A stretch of DNA of 64,000 bases from Candidatus Solirubrobacter pratensis (GTDB lineage: Bacteria > Actinomycetota > Thermoleophilia > Solirubrobacterales > Solirubrobacteraceae), in assembly GCF_000425945.1 (NCBI RefSeq), contig NZ_AUEK01000008.1, positions 186,001 to 250,000 of the forward strand, read 5' to 3'. Shown here piece by piece: positions 34,131 to 43,289 of this stretch (its first letter is position 1; every line of letters begins with the position of its first letter). The notes beneath the pieces were generated by a model. It had not been told where the DNA came from. It did not search any database and saw only the letters and a list, made by a program, of their open reading frames with translations. Position numbers and translations under genes: made by a program.

Positions 34131-34562
34131 ATGAGTGACACATTGAGCAGCATCGAACGGGACATCACGATCGCCGCGCCCCTCGAGCGCGTGTGGGAGC
34201 TGATCACGCGGCCCGAGCACGTCGGCCGCTGGTTCGGCGACGCCGGCGCCGAGATCGACCTCCGCCCCGGCGGCGAGCTCACGCTGCATTGGGAGGACTA
34301 CGGCACGGTCCACGGGCACGTCGAGCGGGTCGATCCGATGACGCACTTCTCGTGGCGCTGGCAGCAGCGCGATGCGGGCACGACGCTGGTCGAGTTCACG
34401 CTCGCCGCCACCGACGAGGGCACGCGCGTGCACGTCAGCGAGAGCGGCTGGGACGCCCTCGACACGACGGCCGAGACCCGAAAGGCGTGGCACGCAGACC
34501 ACGAAAAGGGCTGGGGCATCGAGCTCGGCCACCTCGACGAGCACAGCCGCGTCAACGTGTGA
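34131..34562 (+). CDS. SRPBCC (AHSA1-like) domain protein
   Basis: This is a 143-residue START-like protein: ERDITIAAPLERVWELITRPEHVGRWFG at the N-terminus, a central DPMTHFSWRW strand, and a final helix TRKAWHADHEKGWGIELGHL. AHSA1-like proteins bind hydrophobic ligands or assist folding. It is paired with an ArsR gene that overlaps its stop, a common arrangement, and it is likely repressed by that ArsR. It is leaderless. Confidence 0.87.
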   Translation: MSDTLSSIERDITIAAPLERVWELITRPEHVGRWFGDAGAEIDLRPGGELTLHWEDYGTVHGHVERVDPMTHFSWRWQQRDAGTTLVEFTLAATDEGTRVHVSESGWDALDTTAETRKAWHADHEKGWGIELGHLDEHSRVNV

Positions 34563-34867
34563 CCGCGGACGTCTTCGTCGCGCTGGCCGATCCCACGCGC
34601 CGCCAGGTGCTCGACCTGCTCGCCACCCGCGGCGAGGGGACGGCGACCAGCCTCGCGGCGGAGCTCCCCATCAGCCGCGTCGCGGTGATCAAGCACCTCG
34701 CGGTCCTGGACCGGGCGGGCCTCGTGGAGTCCCGCAAGGCGGGCCGCGAGGTTCGCTTCGTGGTCCGCCCGGAGCAGCTGCAGGCGACCGCGAGCTGGCT
34801 CAACCGCCTCGCCGCGGACTGGGACTCCCGCCTCGCCGTGCTCAAGCGCCTGGCGGAAGAGCCCTGA
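34559..34867 (+). CDS. ArsR-family repressor
   Basis: This 102-residue winged-helix protein has FVALADPTRRQVLDLLAT and SLAAELPISRVAVIKHLAVLDRAGLVESRKAGREVRF, the typical ArsR core. No metal-binding Cys is present in the alpha-3 region, so it is probably not a metal sensor. The GTG overlaps the upstream stop. The palindrome at 34099-34114 is its probable operator. Confidence 0.87.
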   Translation: MTADVFVALADPTRRQVLDLLATRGEGTATSLAAELPISRVAVIKHLAVLDRAGLVESRKAGREVRFVVRPEQLQATASWLNRLAADWDSRLAVLKRLAEEP

Positions 34868-34907
34868 GGTGCGATGAGTTCTCGCGCCGGCTCCGGTCTA
34901 AGCCGGC

Positions 34908-35684
34908 ATGACAGCGGTTCACTCCAGCGACGGGACCACCATCGCCTTCGACGTGACCGGCGACGGCCCCGCCATCGTGCTGGTCGGCGGCATGTTCCAG
35001 CACCGCGCCATCGACGGCGCGACGGCCCGGCTCGCCGCCGCGCTGTCGGAGCGCTTCACGGTCCTCCACTACGACCGCCGCGGCCGCGGCGACAGCACGG
35101 ACACGCCGCCGTACGCGATCGAGCGCGAGGTCGAGGACCTGGCGGCGATCGTCGAGACCGTCGGCTCGGCGTCGCTCTTCGGCATGTCCTCCGGCGCGTT
35201 CCTCGCGCTCGAGGCGGCGGGCGCCGGCGTCCCCGTCGACGCGCTCGCGCTCTATGAGCCGCCGCTGGACGGCAACCCGAACCTGCCCGCCGACTGGGAC
35301 CAGGAGCTGATCGCGCTCGCCGCCGAAGGCCGCGGCGAGGCGGTCGAGCGCTTTATGACCGAGGCCGTCGGCATCCCGGCCGAAGCGATCGCGGGCATGA
35401 AGCGGTCGCCGGTCTGGCCGCTGTTCGTGGCGGTCGAGCCGACGATGCCGTACGACCTCGCGCTCACCGGCCGCGCTCTCGACGGCGGCCCGGCGCTGTG
35501 GGCCCGGATCACCGCGCCGGCGCTCGTGCTGGCCGGCGGCGACAGCACCCCGAACTGGCATGAGGGCGCGCAGGGCATCGCCCGCGCGCTCCCGAACGCG
35601 CAGTGCCGCACGCTCCCCGGACAGACCCACACCGTCGCGCCGGAGGCGCTGGCCCCCGTCCTCCTCGACTTCTTCTCGCGATGA
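34908..35684 (+). CDS. Alpha/beta hydrolase
   Basis: This 258-residue protein is of the small TAP/epoxide-hydrolase type. It has IVLVGGMFQHR (oxyanion), HYDRRGRGDS, the nucleophile elbow LFGMSSGAF, and a final TLPGQTHTV with the catalytic His. The ATG follows a GCCGGC inverted repeat (34886-34907) with no clear Shine-Dalgarno. Its stop overlaps the next gene's start (ATGA), so it is probably co-expressed with the FAD oxidoreductase. Confidence 0.87.
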   Translation: MTAVHSSDGTTIAFDVTGDGPAIVLVGGMFQHRAIDGATARLAAALSERFTVLHYDRRGRGDSTDTPPYAIEREVEDLAAIVETVGSASLFGMSSGAFLALEAAGAGVPVDALALYEPPLDGNPNLPADWDQELIALAAEGRGEAVERFMTEAVGIPAEAIAGMKRSPVWPLFVAVEPTMPYDLALTGRALDGGPALWARITAPALVLAGGDSTPNWHEGAQGIARALPNAQCRTLPGQTHTVAPEALAPVLLDFFSR

Positions 35685-36802
35685 TCATCCAAGCCCTCAC
35701 CGCCGCCGACATCCGCGTCGCCGTCCTCCAAGCGCGCGAGCGCGGCCTGCGGGTCGCCGTCCGCGCGACCGGCCACGGCACGTTCACGGAGCCGGACGGC
35801 GCCCTGCTGATCGACACGTCGGCGATGACGTCGGTGCTCGTCGATCCTGACCGGCGGACCGCGCGGGTCGGCCCCGGCGCGACGTGGGGCGCGGTGATCG
35901 CGGCCGCCGCGCCGTTCGGGCTCGCGCCGGTGGCCGGCACGTCCCCCACCGTCGGCGTGACGGGCTTCACGCTCGGCGGCGGCCACGGGTGGCTGTCGCG
36001 CCGCTACGGCCTTGCGGCCGACAACCTGCTGCGCGCCGACGTCGTGACCGCCGACGGCGACACGCTGAGCGCGCGCGCCGACCGGCGCTCCGGCCTGTTC
36101 TGGGCACTGCGGGGCGCGGGCGGGAGCTTCGGCGTCGCGACGGCGCTGGAGTTCAAGCTCCACCACGTGCCCGAGGTCTACGGCGGCAGCGTGCGCTTCC
36201 CGCGTGCGCTCGCGGGCGACGTGCTGTCCCGCTTCCGCGAGTACGCGAGCGAGCTGCCGGAGGAGCTCAACGTCTCCGTCGTCATCACGCCCGACGCCGT
36301 CGCGCTGCGCGGCGTGCACGCCGGCGGCGCCGACGAGGCGCTGCGCGCGCTCGCGCCGCTGCTCGTCGCCGAGCCGGCGCACGACACCTTCCGGCCGATG
36401 CCCTACAGCGGAACGGTGACGATCGGCGGCACCCGGCCGCGCGCGTTCGAGCTGCTGCGCGACATCCCCGTCGACGCGGTGCTCGCGACCGCCGAGACCG
36501 CCGATGCCGTCGAGGTCAAGCTCTGGGGCGGCGCGATCACGCGCGGCGACGGCCCGGCGGGCCACCGCGACGTCCCGTTCTCGGTCACGGTCGACGGCGA
36601 CGACGTCGCCGCGCTGGAGCCCCACGTGCACGGCGGCGCGTTCCTGAACTTCGTCCAGGACCCCGCGCGCACGCGCGACGGCTACACCGCCGCCGACTAC
36701 GCGCGGCTGGCCGAGCTCAAGCGCGCCTACGACCCGGACAACGTGTTCGGGACCGGCCACAACATCGCTCCGGCGGACGCGATGGTGGATCTCGCCGCGT
36801 GA
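35681..36802 (+). CDS. FAD-linked oxidoreductase (BBE-like), short N-terminus
   Basis: This is a 373-residue VAO/PCMH-type flavoprotein. RATGHGTF holds the FAD-linking His position, GATWGAVIAAA and TLGGGHGWLSRRYGLAADNLL are typical FAD-fold motifs, and the C-terminal LKRAYDPDNVFGTGHNI is the BBE motif. Compared with relatives, about 35-40 residues that normally precede the first FAD strand are missing. The start ATG overlaps the hydrolase stop, so the truncation looks real. It oxidises an alcohol or similar group; substrate unknown. Confidence 0.85.
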   Translation: MIIQALTAADIRVAVLQARERGLRVAVRATGHGTFTEPDGALLIDTSAMTSVLVDPDRRTARVGPGATWGAVIAAAAPFGLAPVAGTSPTVGVTGFTLGGGHGWLSRRYGLAADNLLRADVVTADGDTLSARADRRSGLFWALRGAGGSFGVATALEFKLHHVPEVYGGSVRFPRALAGDVLSRFREYASELPEELNVSVVITPDAVALRGVHAGGADEALRALAPLLVAEPAHDTFRPMPYSGTVTIGGTRPRAFELLRDIPVDAVLATAETADAVEVKLWGGAITRGDGPAGHRDVPFSVTVDGDDVAALEPHVHGGAFLNFVQDPARTRDGYTAADYARLAELKRAYDPDNVFGTGHNIAPADAMVDLAA

Positions 36803-36818
36803 CGGGTAGGCCAACGGC

Positions 36819-37187
36819 ATGCCGACCGAACCGCAGCCGATCACGTTCTCGCAGCTCACCCACCGTGCCGGCCTGGTCGTCGATCCGGACGGGGCGGACG
36901 CCGACGTGATGGACTTCGTCGCCCGCTTCGAAGACGACGACGAGCCGGTCACGGCCATCGAGGACGTCGAGCAGCGGATCGCCGAGGCGGCCGGCGCGCT
37001 CGATCCTGAAGGGGAGTCGGGTGCGCTGCAGGTGACCGCCGCGGTGGCGACCTACCTGGCGTTCCGGCGCGACGAGACCGACGACGACCCGGACGAGATC
37101 GTCCGCCTGGCCGTCCGTGCCGAGTTCCACGACGACCCGCCGCCGCCGGTCGCCGCCTGGCTCGAGCTCAACGGCGTCGACGCCTGA
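36819..37187 (+). CDS. Small acidic protein, unknown function
   Basis: This 122-residue protein is rich in Asp and Glu (FEDDDEPVTAIEDVEQRIAEAAGAL, DETDDDPDEIVRL). I do not recognise the family. TAGGCC lies six bases before the ATG, suggesting a leaderless transcript. Its last base directly adjoins the converging LRR gene. Confidence 0.65.
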   Translation: MPTEPQPITFSQLTHRAGLVVDPDGADADVMDFVARFEDDDEPVTAIEDVEQRIAEAAGALDPEGESGALQVTAAVATYLAFRRDETDDDPDEIVRLAVRAEFHDDPPPPVAAWLELNGVDA

Positions 37188-37814
37188 TCACTCGACCAGC
37201 ACGACGCAGCCCGGCAGCTCGGGCGGCACGGGCGGGTCGTCGAACGAGTTCCAGCGCAGGTCGAGCTTCTCGAGCCGCGGCAGCTCCGCGAGCCACTGTG
37301 GAAGCGGGCCGGCCAGCCGGTTGGCGCGCAGGTCGAGGATCCGCAGCTCCGGCAGGCCGCGGACCGCCTCGGGCACCGCCGCGCACAGGTTGCCGCGCAG
37401 GTGCAGCTCGCGCAGCGAAGGCGGGAGCGCCGGCACGCCGGCGAGCCGGTTGTGCATCAGCCGCAGCTCGATCAGGTTCGACAGGCCGGCCAGCTCCGGC
37501 AGCGAGGCGAGCCCGTTCTCCGCCGCGTTCAGGTACGTGAGCCCGCGAAGCTCGCCGAGCCAGTCCGGCAGCGTGCCGAGCCGGTTGTCGTGGATGTAGA
37601 GGATCTCGAGCGCCTGCAGCGCGGTCATCGCCGCCGGGAGCGACGCGAGCCGGTTGTGGCCGATGTCGAGCGTGCGCAGGCGCGTCAGGCGCGCGATCGA
37701 CGCCGGGACGGCCTCGATGCCGGCCTCGGCGGCGTATAGGCGCTCGAGGCCGCCGAGCTCGCCGATCGACTCCGGCAGCTCTTCCGCGACCAGCTTCCTA
37801 CCGGAATTCTTCAA
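37188..37814 (-). CDS. Leucine-rich-repeat protein
   Basis: This protein of about 208 residues consists mostly of 22-24-residue leucine-rich repeats of the LxxLxLxxNxLxxLP type, for example LRTLDIGHNRLASLPAAM, LEILYIHDNRLGTLPDWL and LRELHLRGNLCAAVPEAV. It has no signal peptide or membrane segment. The reading frame stays open far upstream, but the start is placed at TTG 37814. AAGGGG lies about five bases before it, just after the stop of the 574-residue gene. It would bind proteins; the partner is unknown. Confidence 0.82.
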   Translation of the reverse strand: MKNSGRKLVAEELPESIGELGGLERLYAAEAGIEAVPASIARLTRLRTLDIGHNRLASLPAAMTALQALEILYIHDNRLGTLPDWLGELRGLTYLNAAENGLASLPELAGLSNLIELRLMHNRLAGVPALPPSLRELHLRGNLCAAVPEAVRGLPELRILDLRANRLAGPLPQWLAELPRLEKLDLRWNSFDDPPVPPELPGCVVLVE

Positions 37815-37822
37815 CGGGCCCC

Positions 37823-39547
37823 TTAGGAATACATGCCCTCGAGCGCGAAGATGCGGCGCATGATCGCCACCGACGAGGCGTACGTCGAGTCCATCCCGAA
37901 GTAGCTCAGCCCGCGCGCGCCAAGCGTGCGCGCCTGCGTGTACGGCGTATCGGAGGCGTAGTGGATGATCCCGAGGTCGATCGGCAGCTTGGCGAAGTTG
38001 ACGGCTTCGCCCTGCGGATAGCGGTCGGCGTCGGCGATCTCGTAGACGGCGTTGCAGAACGGCCCCGCCTCCATCTCCACCACCGTGTACGCCTCGCGGT
38101 AGTAGAAGTCGAGGTACTGGCGGTTCTGCAGGAACGTCGACTTGACCGTCACCGCACGCTGGTTGTCGAGCCCTGAGCCGAACACGAGGTACGGCGCGAT
38201 GTCGTCGAAGCTGAACGCGTTGTCGAGCCAGTACGTCGAGCCGGAGTGCTCGTCGTGGATCACGCCGGAGATCAGGACGTCCCCCACGTCGGCGTTCAGC
38301 GTCGCCGCCTTGCCGAGCACGTAGACGCCGCGCAGCGTGTCGTGCGCGACGGCGATCTCGCGCAGGATGTTGTAGGCGGCCAGGCCGAGCGGGTACTCGA
38401 TGTTCACGACCACCGCGGGCGAGCGCGCGAGCCGCTCGCCGTCGATCGGCCCGAGCCGCGAGTCCAGCCCCGCCGGGTCGAGCTTGCTGAGCTGGATGAC
38501 CTGCGCGCTGACGCGCAGGCCGGTGCGCGAGGAGAGGTGGGTGATGCCGAGCTCGCGCTCGTGGCGGCGGCGCAGCTCCCACACCGGGCCGTCCTCGGGC
38601 TGTGCCGCATAGAAGAGCCGCGCGCCGTAGTAGAGGAAGTTCTCCCACGAGCCGACGGTGCGCGACGAGCGGAAGCGCTCGAGCTCGTCCATCAGGTAGT
38701 CCGGCCCGCGCGCGTCGACGAACGACACGATCTCGCCCTCGCTCGCGCCGGCGCCGGTCGTCACCAGGTTCACGAGCGAGTGCGGGTTGGAGGAGACGAA
38801 GTAGATCGGGCGGTCGCCGAGCCCCTGGTCGGTGAGCGTCGCCCGCACCGGCGCCCACCAGCGGCGCGTCAGCCGCGCGTAGCCGATCTGCGACCCGCCG
38901 AGCATGCGGATCCGCAGGTCCAGCCGCAGCTCGCGCACCTCGGCGACGAAGCCCGCGAGCCCGTCCGGCCACGCCGCGCGCACGCGCTCCCAGTCGGCCT
39001 CGCTGCCGCCGAGCCGGTCGGCCATGTCCGCGGCCTCGGGCTCTTCGGGCAGCTCGGCCCCGCGCAGCAGCGCGTTCAGCTTGTTCCACTCGAGCTGATA
39101 GGCGACGAGCGTCGGGATCACGTCGTCGAGATCGGACGTCGAGGCGAGCAGGACCGCCAGCGTGCCCGTGCCCGAGTCGTACCAGCGCCGCCGCCGCGCC
39201 GGAGCCTCGACCGCCTCCCAGTCCTCGATCCGGCCCACGCCCGCTCGGGAGAACTGCTCGGTCTCCTGACCCATCACGATCACGTTGGCCCGCCATACCA
39301 TCGCCGGCAGGCGGCGCAGCGCGTACAGGAACGCGCCGAGGTCGATCTCCTCGAGCGAGCCCGCGAGCGAGTGCAGGCTGGAGCTCATCGCCGCGTGCGA
39401 GGGCTCGAGCACGCGCAGCCGCGTCTCGCCCGACGAGCGCAGCAGCGTCGTATACGTGCGGTGGTAGAGCTCGACCTCCTCCGAGCCCACGGCCTGGCGC
39501 ATCCCGTCCGGGGAGGTGGGTGGGACGCGCAGGCGGGGAACGGCCAT
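37823..39547 (-). CDS. 574-residue protein of unknown function, nucleoside-phosphorylase-like C-terminus
   Basis: I cannot assign this protein with confidence; it may correspond to the DUF6909 family. The N-terminal half is helical (LRRLPAMVWRANVIVMGQE). From about residue 380 it looks like a nucleoside phosphorylase fold: GVYVLGKAATLNADVGDVLIS, then VVEMEAGPFCNAVYEI, which mimics the VEMEA motif of purine nucleoside phosphorylases and MTA nucleosidases. The start fits the leaderless pattern: TAGCGT ends six bases upstream and begins at the stop codon of the MBL-rhodanese gene. Confidence 0.55.
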   Translation of the reverse strand: MAVPRLRVPPTSPDGMRQAVGSEEVELYHRTYTTLLRSSGETRLRVLEPSHAAMSSSLHSLAGSLEEIDLGAFLYALRRLPAMVWRANVIVMGQETEQFSRAGVGRIEDWEAVEAPARRRRWYDSGTGTLAVLLASTSDLDDVIPTLVAYQLEWNKLNALLRGAELPEEPEAADMADRLGGSEADWERVRAAWPDGLAGFVAEVRELRLDLRIRMLGGSQIGYARLTRRWWAPVRATLTDQGLGDRPIYFVSSNPHSLVNLVTTGAGASEGEIVSFVDARGPDYLMDELERFRSSRTVGSWENFLYYGARLFYAAQPEDGPVWELRRRHERELGITHLSSRTGLRVSAQVIQLSKLDPAGLDSRLGPIDGERLARSPAVVVNIEYPLGLAAYNILREIAVAHDTLRGVYVLGKAATLNADVGDVLISGVIHDEHSGSTYWLDNAFSFDDIAPYLVFGSGLDNQRAVTVKSTFLQNRQYLDFYYREAYTVVEMEAGPFCNAVYEIADADRYPQGEAVNFAKLPIDLGIIHYASDTPYTQARTLGARGLSYFGMDSTYASSVAIMRRIFALEGMYS

Positions 39548-39556
39548 GACCGGACG

Positions 39557-40915
39557 CTAGCGCACGACCGGCCAGCCGTTGCGCACCCAGTGCGAAACGC
39601 CGCCGTCGATCACGTGCAGCACCTCGTGCGCGCCGTGGCGCTGGACGAGGCTGGCGCCGACCGCGGCGCGCTGACCGGAGGCGCAGATCACCGCGACCGG
39701 CCGCTCGGGGTCGAGCCCGTCGGGGAGCCCGCGGAGCTGGTGGTAGGGCGTGAACAGCGAATCCGGGATGTGGCCGTGCTCCCACTCGTCGCGCTCGCGC
39801 ACGTCGAGGATCTGCAGCCCATCCGCGCGCGCATGCAGCTGCGGGACGGTGATCCGCTCGATCCGCTGCGTCGGCAGCCGCTCCTCGCGCCAGCTGGTCA
39901 TCCCGCCCGCGAGGTAGCCGCCGATCCGGGCGAGCCCGACGGCGGCGGCCAGCTCGGCGGCGCGCAGCGCATCGGCGTCGTCGCGGCCGACCAGCACGAT
40001 CTCGTCGTCCGCGGCGGCGATCCAGCCCAGGCGCGTGCCGAAGCCGGCGTGCAGGATCGTGTTCGAGATCGAGCCGGGGATGTGCGCCTCGTCGAACTGC
40101 AGCGCCGTGCGGACGTCGATCACCAGCGCGCCGGGCGCGATCTGACGCGGCGTGAGCGGATGGGCGTCGACCGTGTCGCGCCGCAGCGGACCGCGGTTGA
40201 GCGCGACGATCTTCTCGAAGTTCGGCGGCTGCGGGCGCAGGCCGGTGGTGGAGCGCTCCACGAACGCCGCTTCGCTGCCGATGCCGAGCAGCTGGTTGTG
40301 GCGGCGCTCGTAGCCGACCGTCGAGGACACCTTCATGTCCATCGCCGGCCCGCCGCACAGCGAGCCGCCGAGGTGCCCGGGCCAGACCTCGACGTCGTCG
40401 CCCAGCGGCAGCAGCCGCTCGTGCAGCGAGCGGAAGATCTCCCGCGCGCCCTCGGCCTTCTCCACGGCGAGGTCAGGCCGGGCGATGTCGCCGACGAACA
40501 GCGAGTCGCCGGTCAGCACCGCCCACGGCTCGTCGCCGCGCTCGGTGTCGATCAGCGCGAAGGCGGTGTGCTCCGGCCGGTGGCCGGGCGTGTGCAGCGC
40601 GCGCACGCGGACGCCGCCGAGCTCCAGCTCCCAGCCGTCGTCGAACGGCTCGTGCTCGTACTCCGCGCCCGCGTCGCGGTGGACGTGGATGCGGGCACCG
40701 GTCGCCGCCGCGAGCCGGCCGTGACCGGACACGTGGTCGGCGTGGTTGTGCGTCTCGAGGATGTGCTCGATCGTGACCGAGAGGTAGCGCGCGAGACGCA
40801 GGTACTCGTCGATCTCCAGCCGCGGGTCGATCACCGCGGCCACGCCGGCGTCCTCGTCGCCGACGAGGTAGGAAGCGCATCCGAGGTCCTCGTGGGCGAT
40901 CTGGCGGAAGATCAC
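39557..40915 (-). CDS. MBL-fold persulfide dioxygenase-like protein with two rhodanese domains
   Basis: This is a 452-residue protein. Residues 1-250 are an ETHE1/CstB-like MBL dioxygenase with the THNHADH iron-site motif, then LTGDSLFVGDIARPDL and WPGHLGGSLCGG. Two rhodanese domains follow. The first lacks a catalytic Cys (VLVGRDDADA), whereas the second has CASGQR with the sulfur-accepting Cys. It should oxidise sulfane sulfur or glutathione persulfide. The GTG start has TAGTCT six bases upstream, formed from the efeB stop codon. Confidence 0.88.
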   Translation of the reverse strand: MIFRQIAHEDLGCASYLVGDEDAGVAAVIDPRLEIDEYLRLARYLSVTIEHILETHNHADHVSGHGRLAAATGARIHVHRDAGAEYEHEPFDDGWELELGGVRVRALHTPGHRPEHTAFALIDTERGDEPWAVLTGDSLFVGDIARPDLAVEKAEGAREIFRSLHERLLPLGDDVEVWPGHLGGSLCGGPAMDMKVSSTVGYERRHNQLLGIGSEAAFVERSTTGLRPQPPNFEKIVALNRGPLRRDTVDAHPLTPRQIAPGALVIDVRTALQFDEAHIPGSISNTILHAGFGTRLGWIAAADDEIVLVGRDDADALRAAELAAAVGLARIGGYLAGGMTSWREERLPTQRIERITVPQLHARADGLQILDVRERDEWEHGHIPDSLFTPYHQLRGLPDGLDPERPVAVICASGQRAAVGASLVQRHGAHEVLHVIDGGVSHWVRNGWPVVR

Positions 40916-40924
40916 GTGCCGAGA

Positions 40925-42097
40925 CTACGTGAACAGGCCCGAGCCCACCCAATCATTTGGCCCGCGCGAACCCGGTGGCGCGTAGAAGTAGCCGCCGCCG
41001 ACCGGCGTGACGTAGTCGGCCATCGGCTCGCCCGCCAGCCGCTTCTGGATCGTCGCGAACTGCCGCTCGATGTCCTGGTTGAAGGCGACGAAGATCAGGC
41101 CCTGGTCGAGCTGGCCGGCCTCGTCGAAGCCGCGGTGGTAGTTGAACGCGCGGCGCAGCAGGCGCTGGTCGTCGGTCTGCGGCGTGCGCGGGTTGGCCAG
41201 CCGGATGTGGGCGTCGAGCGGGATCCGGTCGCCCTTGGGGTCGAGGTCGAGCCGCGGATCCTGGAGCTCCTGCGTGCCGCCCAGCGGCGCCCCGGTGTCG
41301 CGCGTGCGGCCGATCATGTTCTCCTGCTCGCGCAGGCCGACGCGGTCCCAGAACTCGACGTGCATGCGGATCGCGCGCACGACCTGGAACGTGCCGCCCT
41401 CCGGCGTCCACACGAGCCGCCGCATCAGCGCGTCGTCGCGCACGTCGGGGTTGGCGGTGCCGTCGCGGAAGCCGAAGAGGTTGCGCCGCGAGCCCTTCGA
41501 GCGCGACGCGCCCTGGAAGCCGTCGAGCGTCCAGCGCAGCGCGAACGCCGAGCGGACCGGCCGCATCAGCTCGCGCAGCGCGTGCACGACGGTGTCGCGG
41601 TTGTTCGCGCAGATCTGCAGCAGCACGTCCCCATGGCAGCGGGCGGGGTCGAGGTCGTCGCCGGGGAACGACGGCATCCTCTGCAGGCCGGCCGGGGCCT
41701 TCAGGCCGTAGCGGCCGTCGAACAACGAGGCGCCGAAGCCGATGGTGACGGTGAGACCGTCCGGCTCGTAGGACGGGCCAAGGATCCCGGAGTCGCTCGG
41801 CGGCTCGTCGACGTCGGCGCGGATCAGGCTCGCGCCGGCCGTCAGCCGGCGGGCCTTCGAGCTGACCGCCTCGAGGCCGAGCGACAGCGCGCCGCGTTCG
41901 GGCGAGATGGCGTCGAGCGCCACGTAGGTCGCCTGCGCCTGGCCCGCGTCGAGCACGCCGGCCTGGTGAGGGCCGTCGAACGGCACGGGCGCGGCAGGCG
42001 GGGGCGCCTCGGCGCCGGCGGCGGCGAGCCGGCCCGAGGCCGCCGCGCCGACGGCGGCCGCCGAGCCGGCGAGGAAGCCGCGGCGCGAGACGCTCAC
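40925..42097 (-). CDS. efeB: EfeB-type Tat-secreted DyP peroxidase
   Basis: This 390-residue DyP has an N-terminal Tat signal SRRGFLAGSAAAVGAAASGRL. It carries GFRDG and DAHIRLANPRT, the class A (EfeB) hallmarks, as well as GQDVLLQICANN-type and EFWDRVGLREQENMIGR segments. EfeB oxidises iron or strips it from heme in the EfeUOB system. The GTG overlaps the stop of efeO (GTGA). The EfeU permease gene is not in the window. Confidence 0.92.
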   Translation of the reverse strand: MSVSRRGFLAGSAAAVGAAASGRLAAAGAEAPPPAAPVPFDGPHQAGVLDAGQAQATYVALDAISPERGALSLGLEAVSSKARRLTAGASLIRADVDEPPSDSGILGPSYEPDGLTVTIGFGASLFDGRYGLKAPAGLQRMPSFPGDDLDPARCHGDVLLQICANNRDTVVHALRELMRPVRSAFALRWTLDGFQGASRSKGSRRNLFGFRDGTANPDVRDDALMRRLVWTPEGGTFQVVRAIRMHVEFWDRVGLREQENMIGRTRDTGAPLGGTQELQDPRLDLDPKGDRIPLDAHIRLANPRTPQTDDQRLLRRAFNYHRGFDEAGQLDQGLIFVAFNQDIERQFATIQKRLAGEPMADYVTPVGGGYFYAPPGSRGPNDWVGSGLFT

Positions 42098-43074
42098 CTT
42101 CCGCCTCCAGCGAGCTTGGGGATGGCCGGCGGATACGTCGTCTCGAGGTCGCCGGGCACGCCCGCGAGCGCCTCCAGCGTCGCACCGAGGCGCCCGGTGA
42201 GCCGCTCGTGCTCGGCGCGGGTCAGGCGCTGCGGCGGCGGCCAGCCGGCGTGGCGCCGGCGGATCGCGGCAAGCGTGCTCGACAGCTGCCCGAGCCCCGA
42301 CTGCACCTGGGCGAGCACGTCGCCGCGTGCCCGCAGCAGCCCCTCGAGGTCGCCGATGACGGCCCGCGTGGCGGCGAGCGAGTCGGCGGTCGCACGGACG
42401 CCGAGGCGGTCCCCGAGGCGATCGCGCTGGACGTCCTCGAGGATTTCGTGCGCGCGCGTGGCGAAGTCGAGCGGAGTCAGCTCCGCGCGGCGCACGGCGG
42501 CGGGCAGCCGGCGGCCCGCGCCGGCGAGCGCCCCTGCGGGGGCGCGCAGCGAGCCCACCGGCCGGCGCGACCAGAGCCCGGCCTCCAGCGCGTCCAAGGA
42601 CCCCGTGATCGTCGCGTCGAGCGAGCCGAGGGCGCCGTAGGCGGCGCCGGCGAGCAGCCAGTGGTCGAACGTCGTGCCGAACGCCGTGCGCGCCGCGGTG
42701 CGGTCGCCCCGCGCGACGGCGCTCCGCAGGGAAGTCGCCGCCGCGTCCATGGCCCGCGCTTGGACCACGGCGTATTCGCGATAGCGCGCGACGGGGGCGC
42801 GGAAGGCCTTCGCCGGGATCGGGTGGAGGTCCGGCAGCACCGTCCCATCGGGTCCGGTGCTGTTCTCGACGGCCTCGCGCGCGACCTGTTGAGGCGACTC
42901 GTCGGTGCCGAACACCGTTCCGTCGGCGCGCGGGGCGGAACGGCCGGGCGCGACGGCGGCGTGGGACAGCAGCCGCGGCTTTGGATCGCGCTCGCCCACC
43001 CCCAGCAGGACGGCGACGAGCACCGCGGCGAGGACGACCGGCGCGACCGCGAAGGGGAGGCGTCGAACGGTCAC
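42094..43074 (-). CDS. efeO: EfeO-type imelysin-domain lipoprotein-like iron-binding protein
   Basis: This is a 326-residue exported protein with an N-terminal membrane anchor (FAVAPVVLAAVLVAVLLGVG) and an imelysin-like helical bundle. The iron-site region is DFATRAHEILEDVQRDRL with the HxxE motif, and YREYAVVQARAMD is typical of the second helix. It lacks the cupredoxin domain found in some EfeO proteins. The GTG start has TAGCCT nine bases upstream (leaderless). It is followed by efeB, and together they form a partial Efe iron uptake locus. Confidence 0.85.
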   Translation of the reverse strand: MTVRRLPFAVAPVVLAAVLVAVLLGVGERDPKPRLLSHAAVAPGRSAPRADGTVFGTDESPQQVAREAVENSTGPDGTVLPDLHPIPAKAFRAPVARYREYAVVQARAMDAAATSLRSAVARGDRTAARTAFGTTFDHWLLAGAAYGALGSLDATITGSLDALEAGLWSRRPVGSLRAPAGALAGAGRRLPAAVRRAELTPLDFATRAHEILEDVQRDRLGDRLGVRATADSLAATRAVIGDLEGLLRARGDVLAQVQSGLGQLSSTLAAIRRRHAGWPPPQRLTRAEHERLTGRLGATLEALAGVPGDLETTYPPAIPKLAGGGR

Positions 43075-43289
43075 GGATGGCGCAGGCTAGGTGACCCCGG
43101 ATGGCCGTCCGTCAAGGATTTGTTATCGCTTCGTGAGCGGAAACAGCCCTGCTCTCATGCCGGAATCAGGTTCACGGGGAGGTGACAAGTGGCCGCGAGC
43201 CGCGCCGCAGGATGCGGCGGCGCGCCGGCAACCGGATGAACGGGCGCGCCCTCGGTCGATCCTCTCATCCCGGAAGAAGGAGCCAAGAC

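Noticed and set aside
38246-42640. A very long plus-strand open frame (over 1,400 codons).
   Set aside because: It lies opposite four well-supported minus-strand genes (unknown 574-aa, MBL-rhodanese, EfeB, EfeO) and has an Arg/Ala/Val-rich composition with no motif; a high-GC antisense shadow.
43169-43190. A PHO box (GTTCAC-type direct repeat) before the secreted phosphoesterase gene.
   Set aside because: Only one half resembles the consensus; the second unit matches at few positions.
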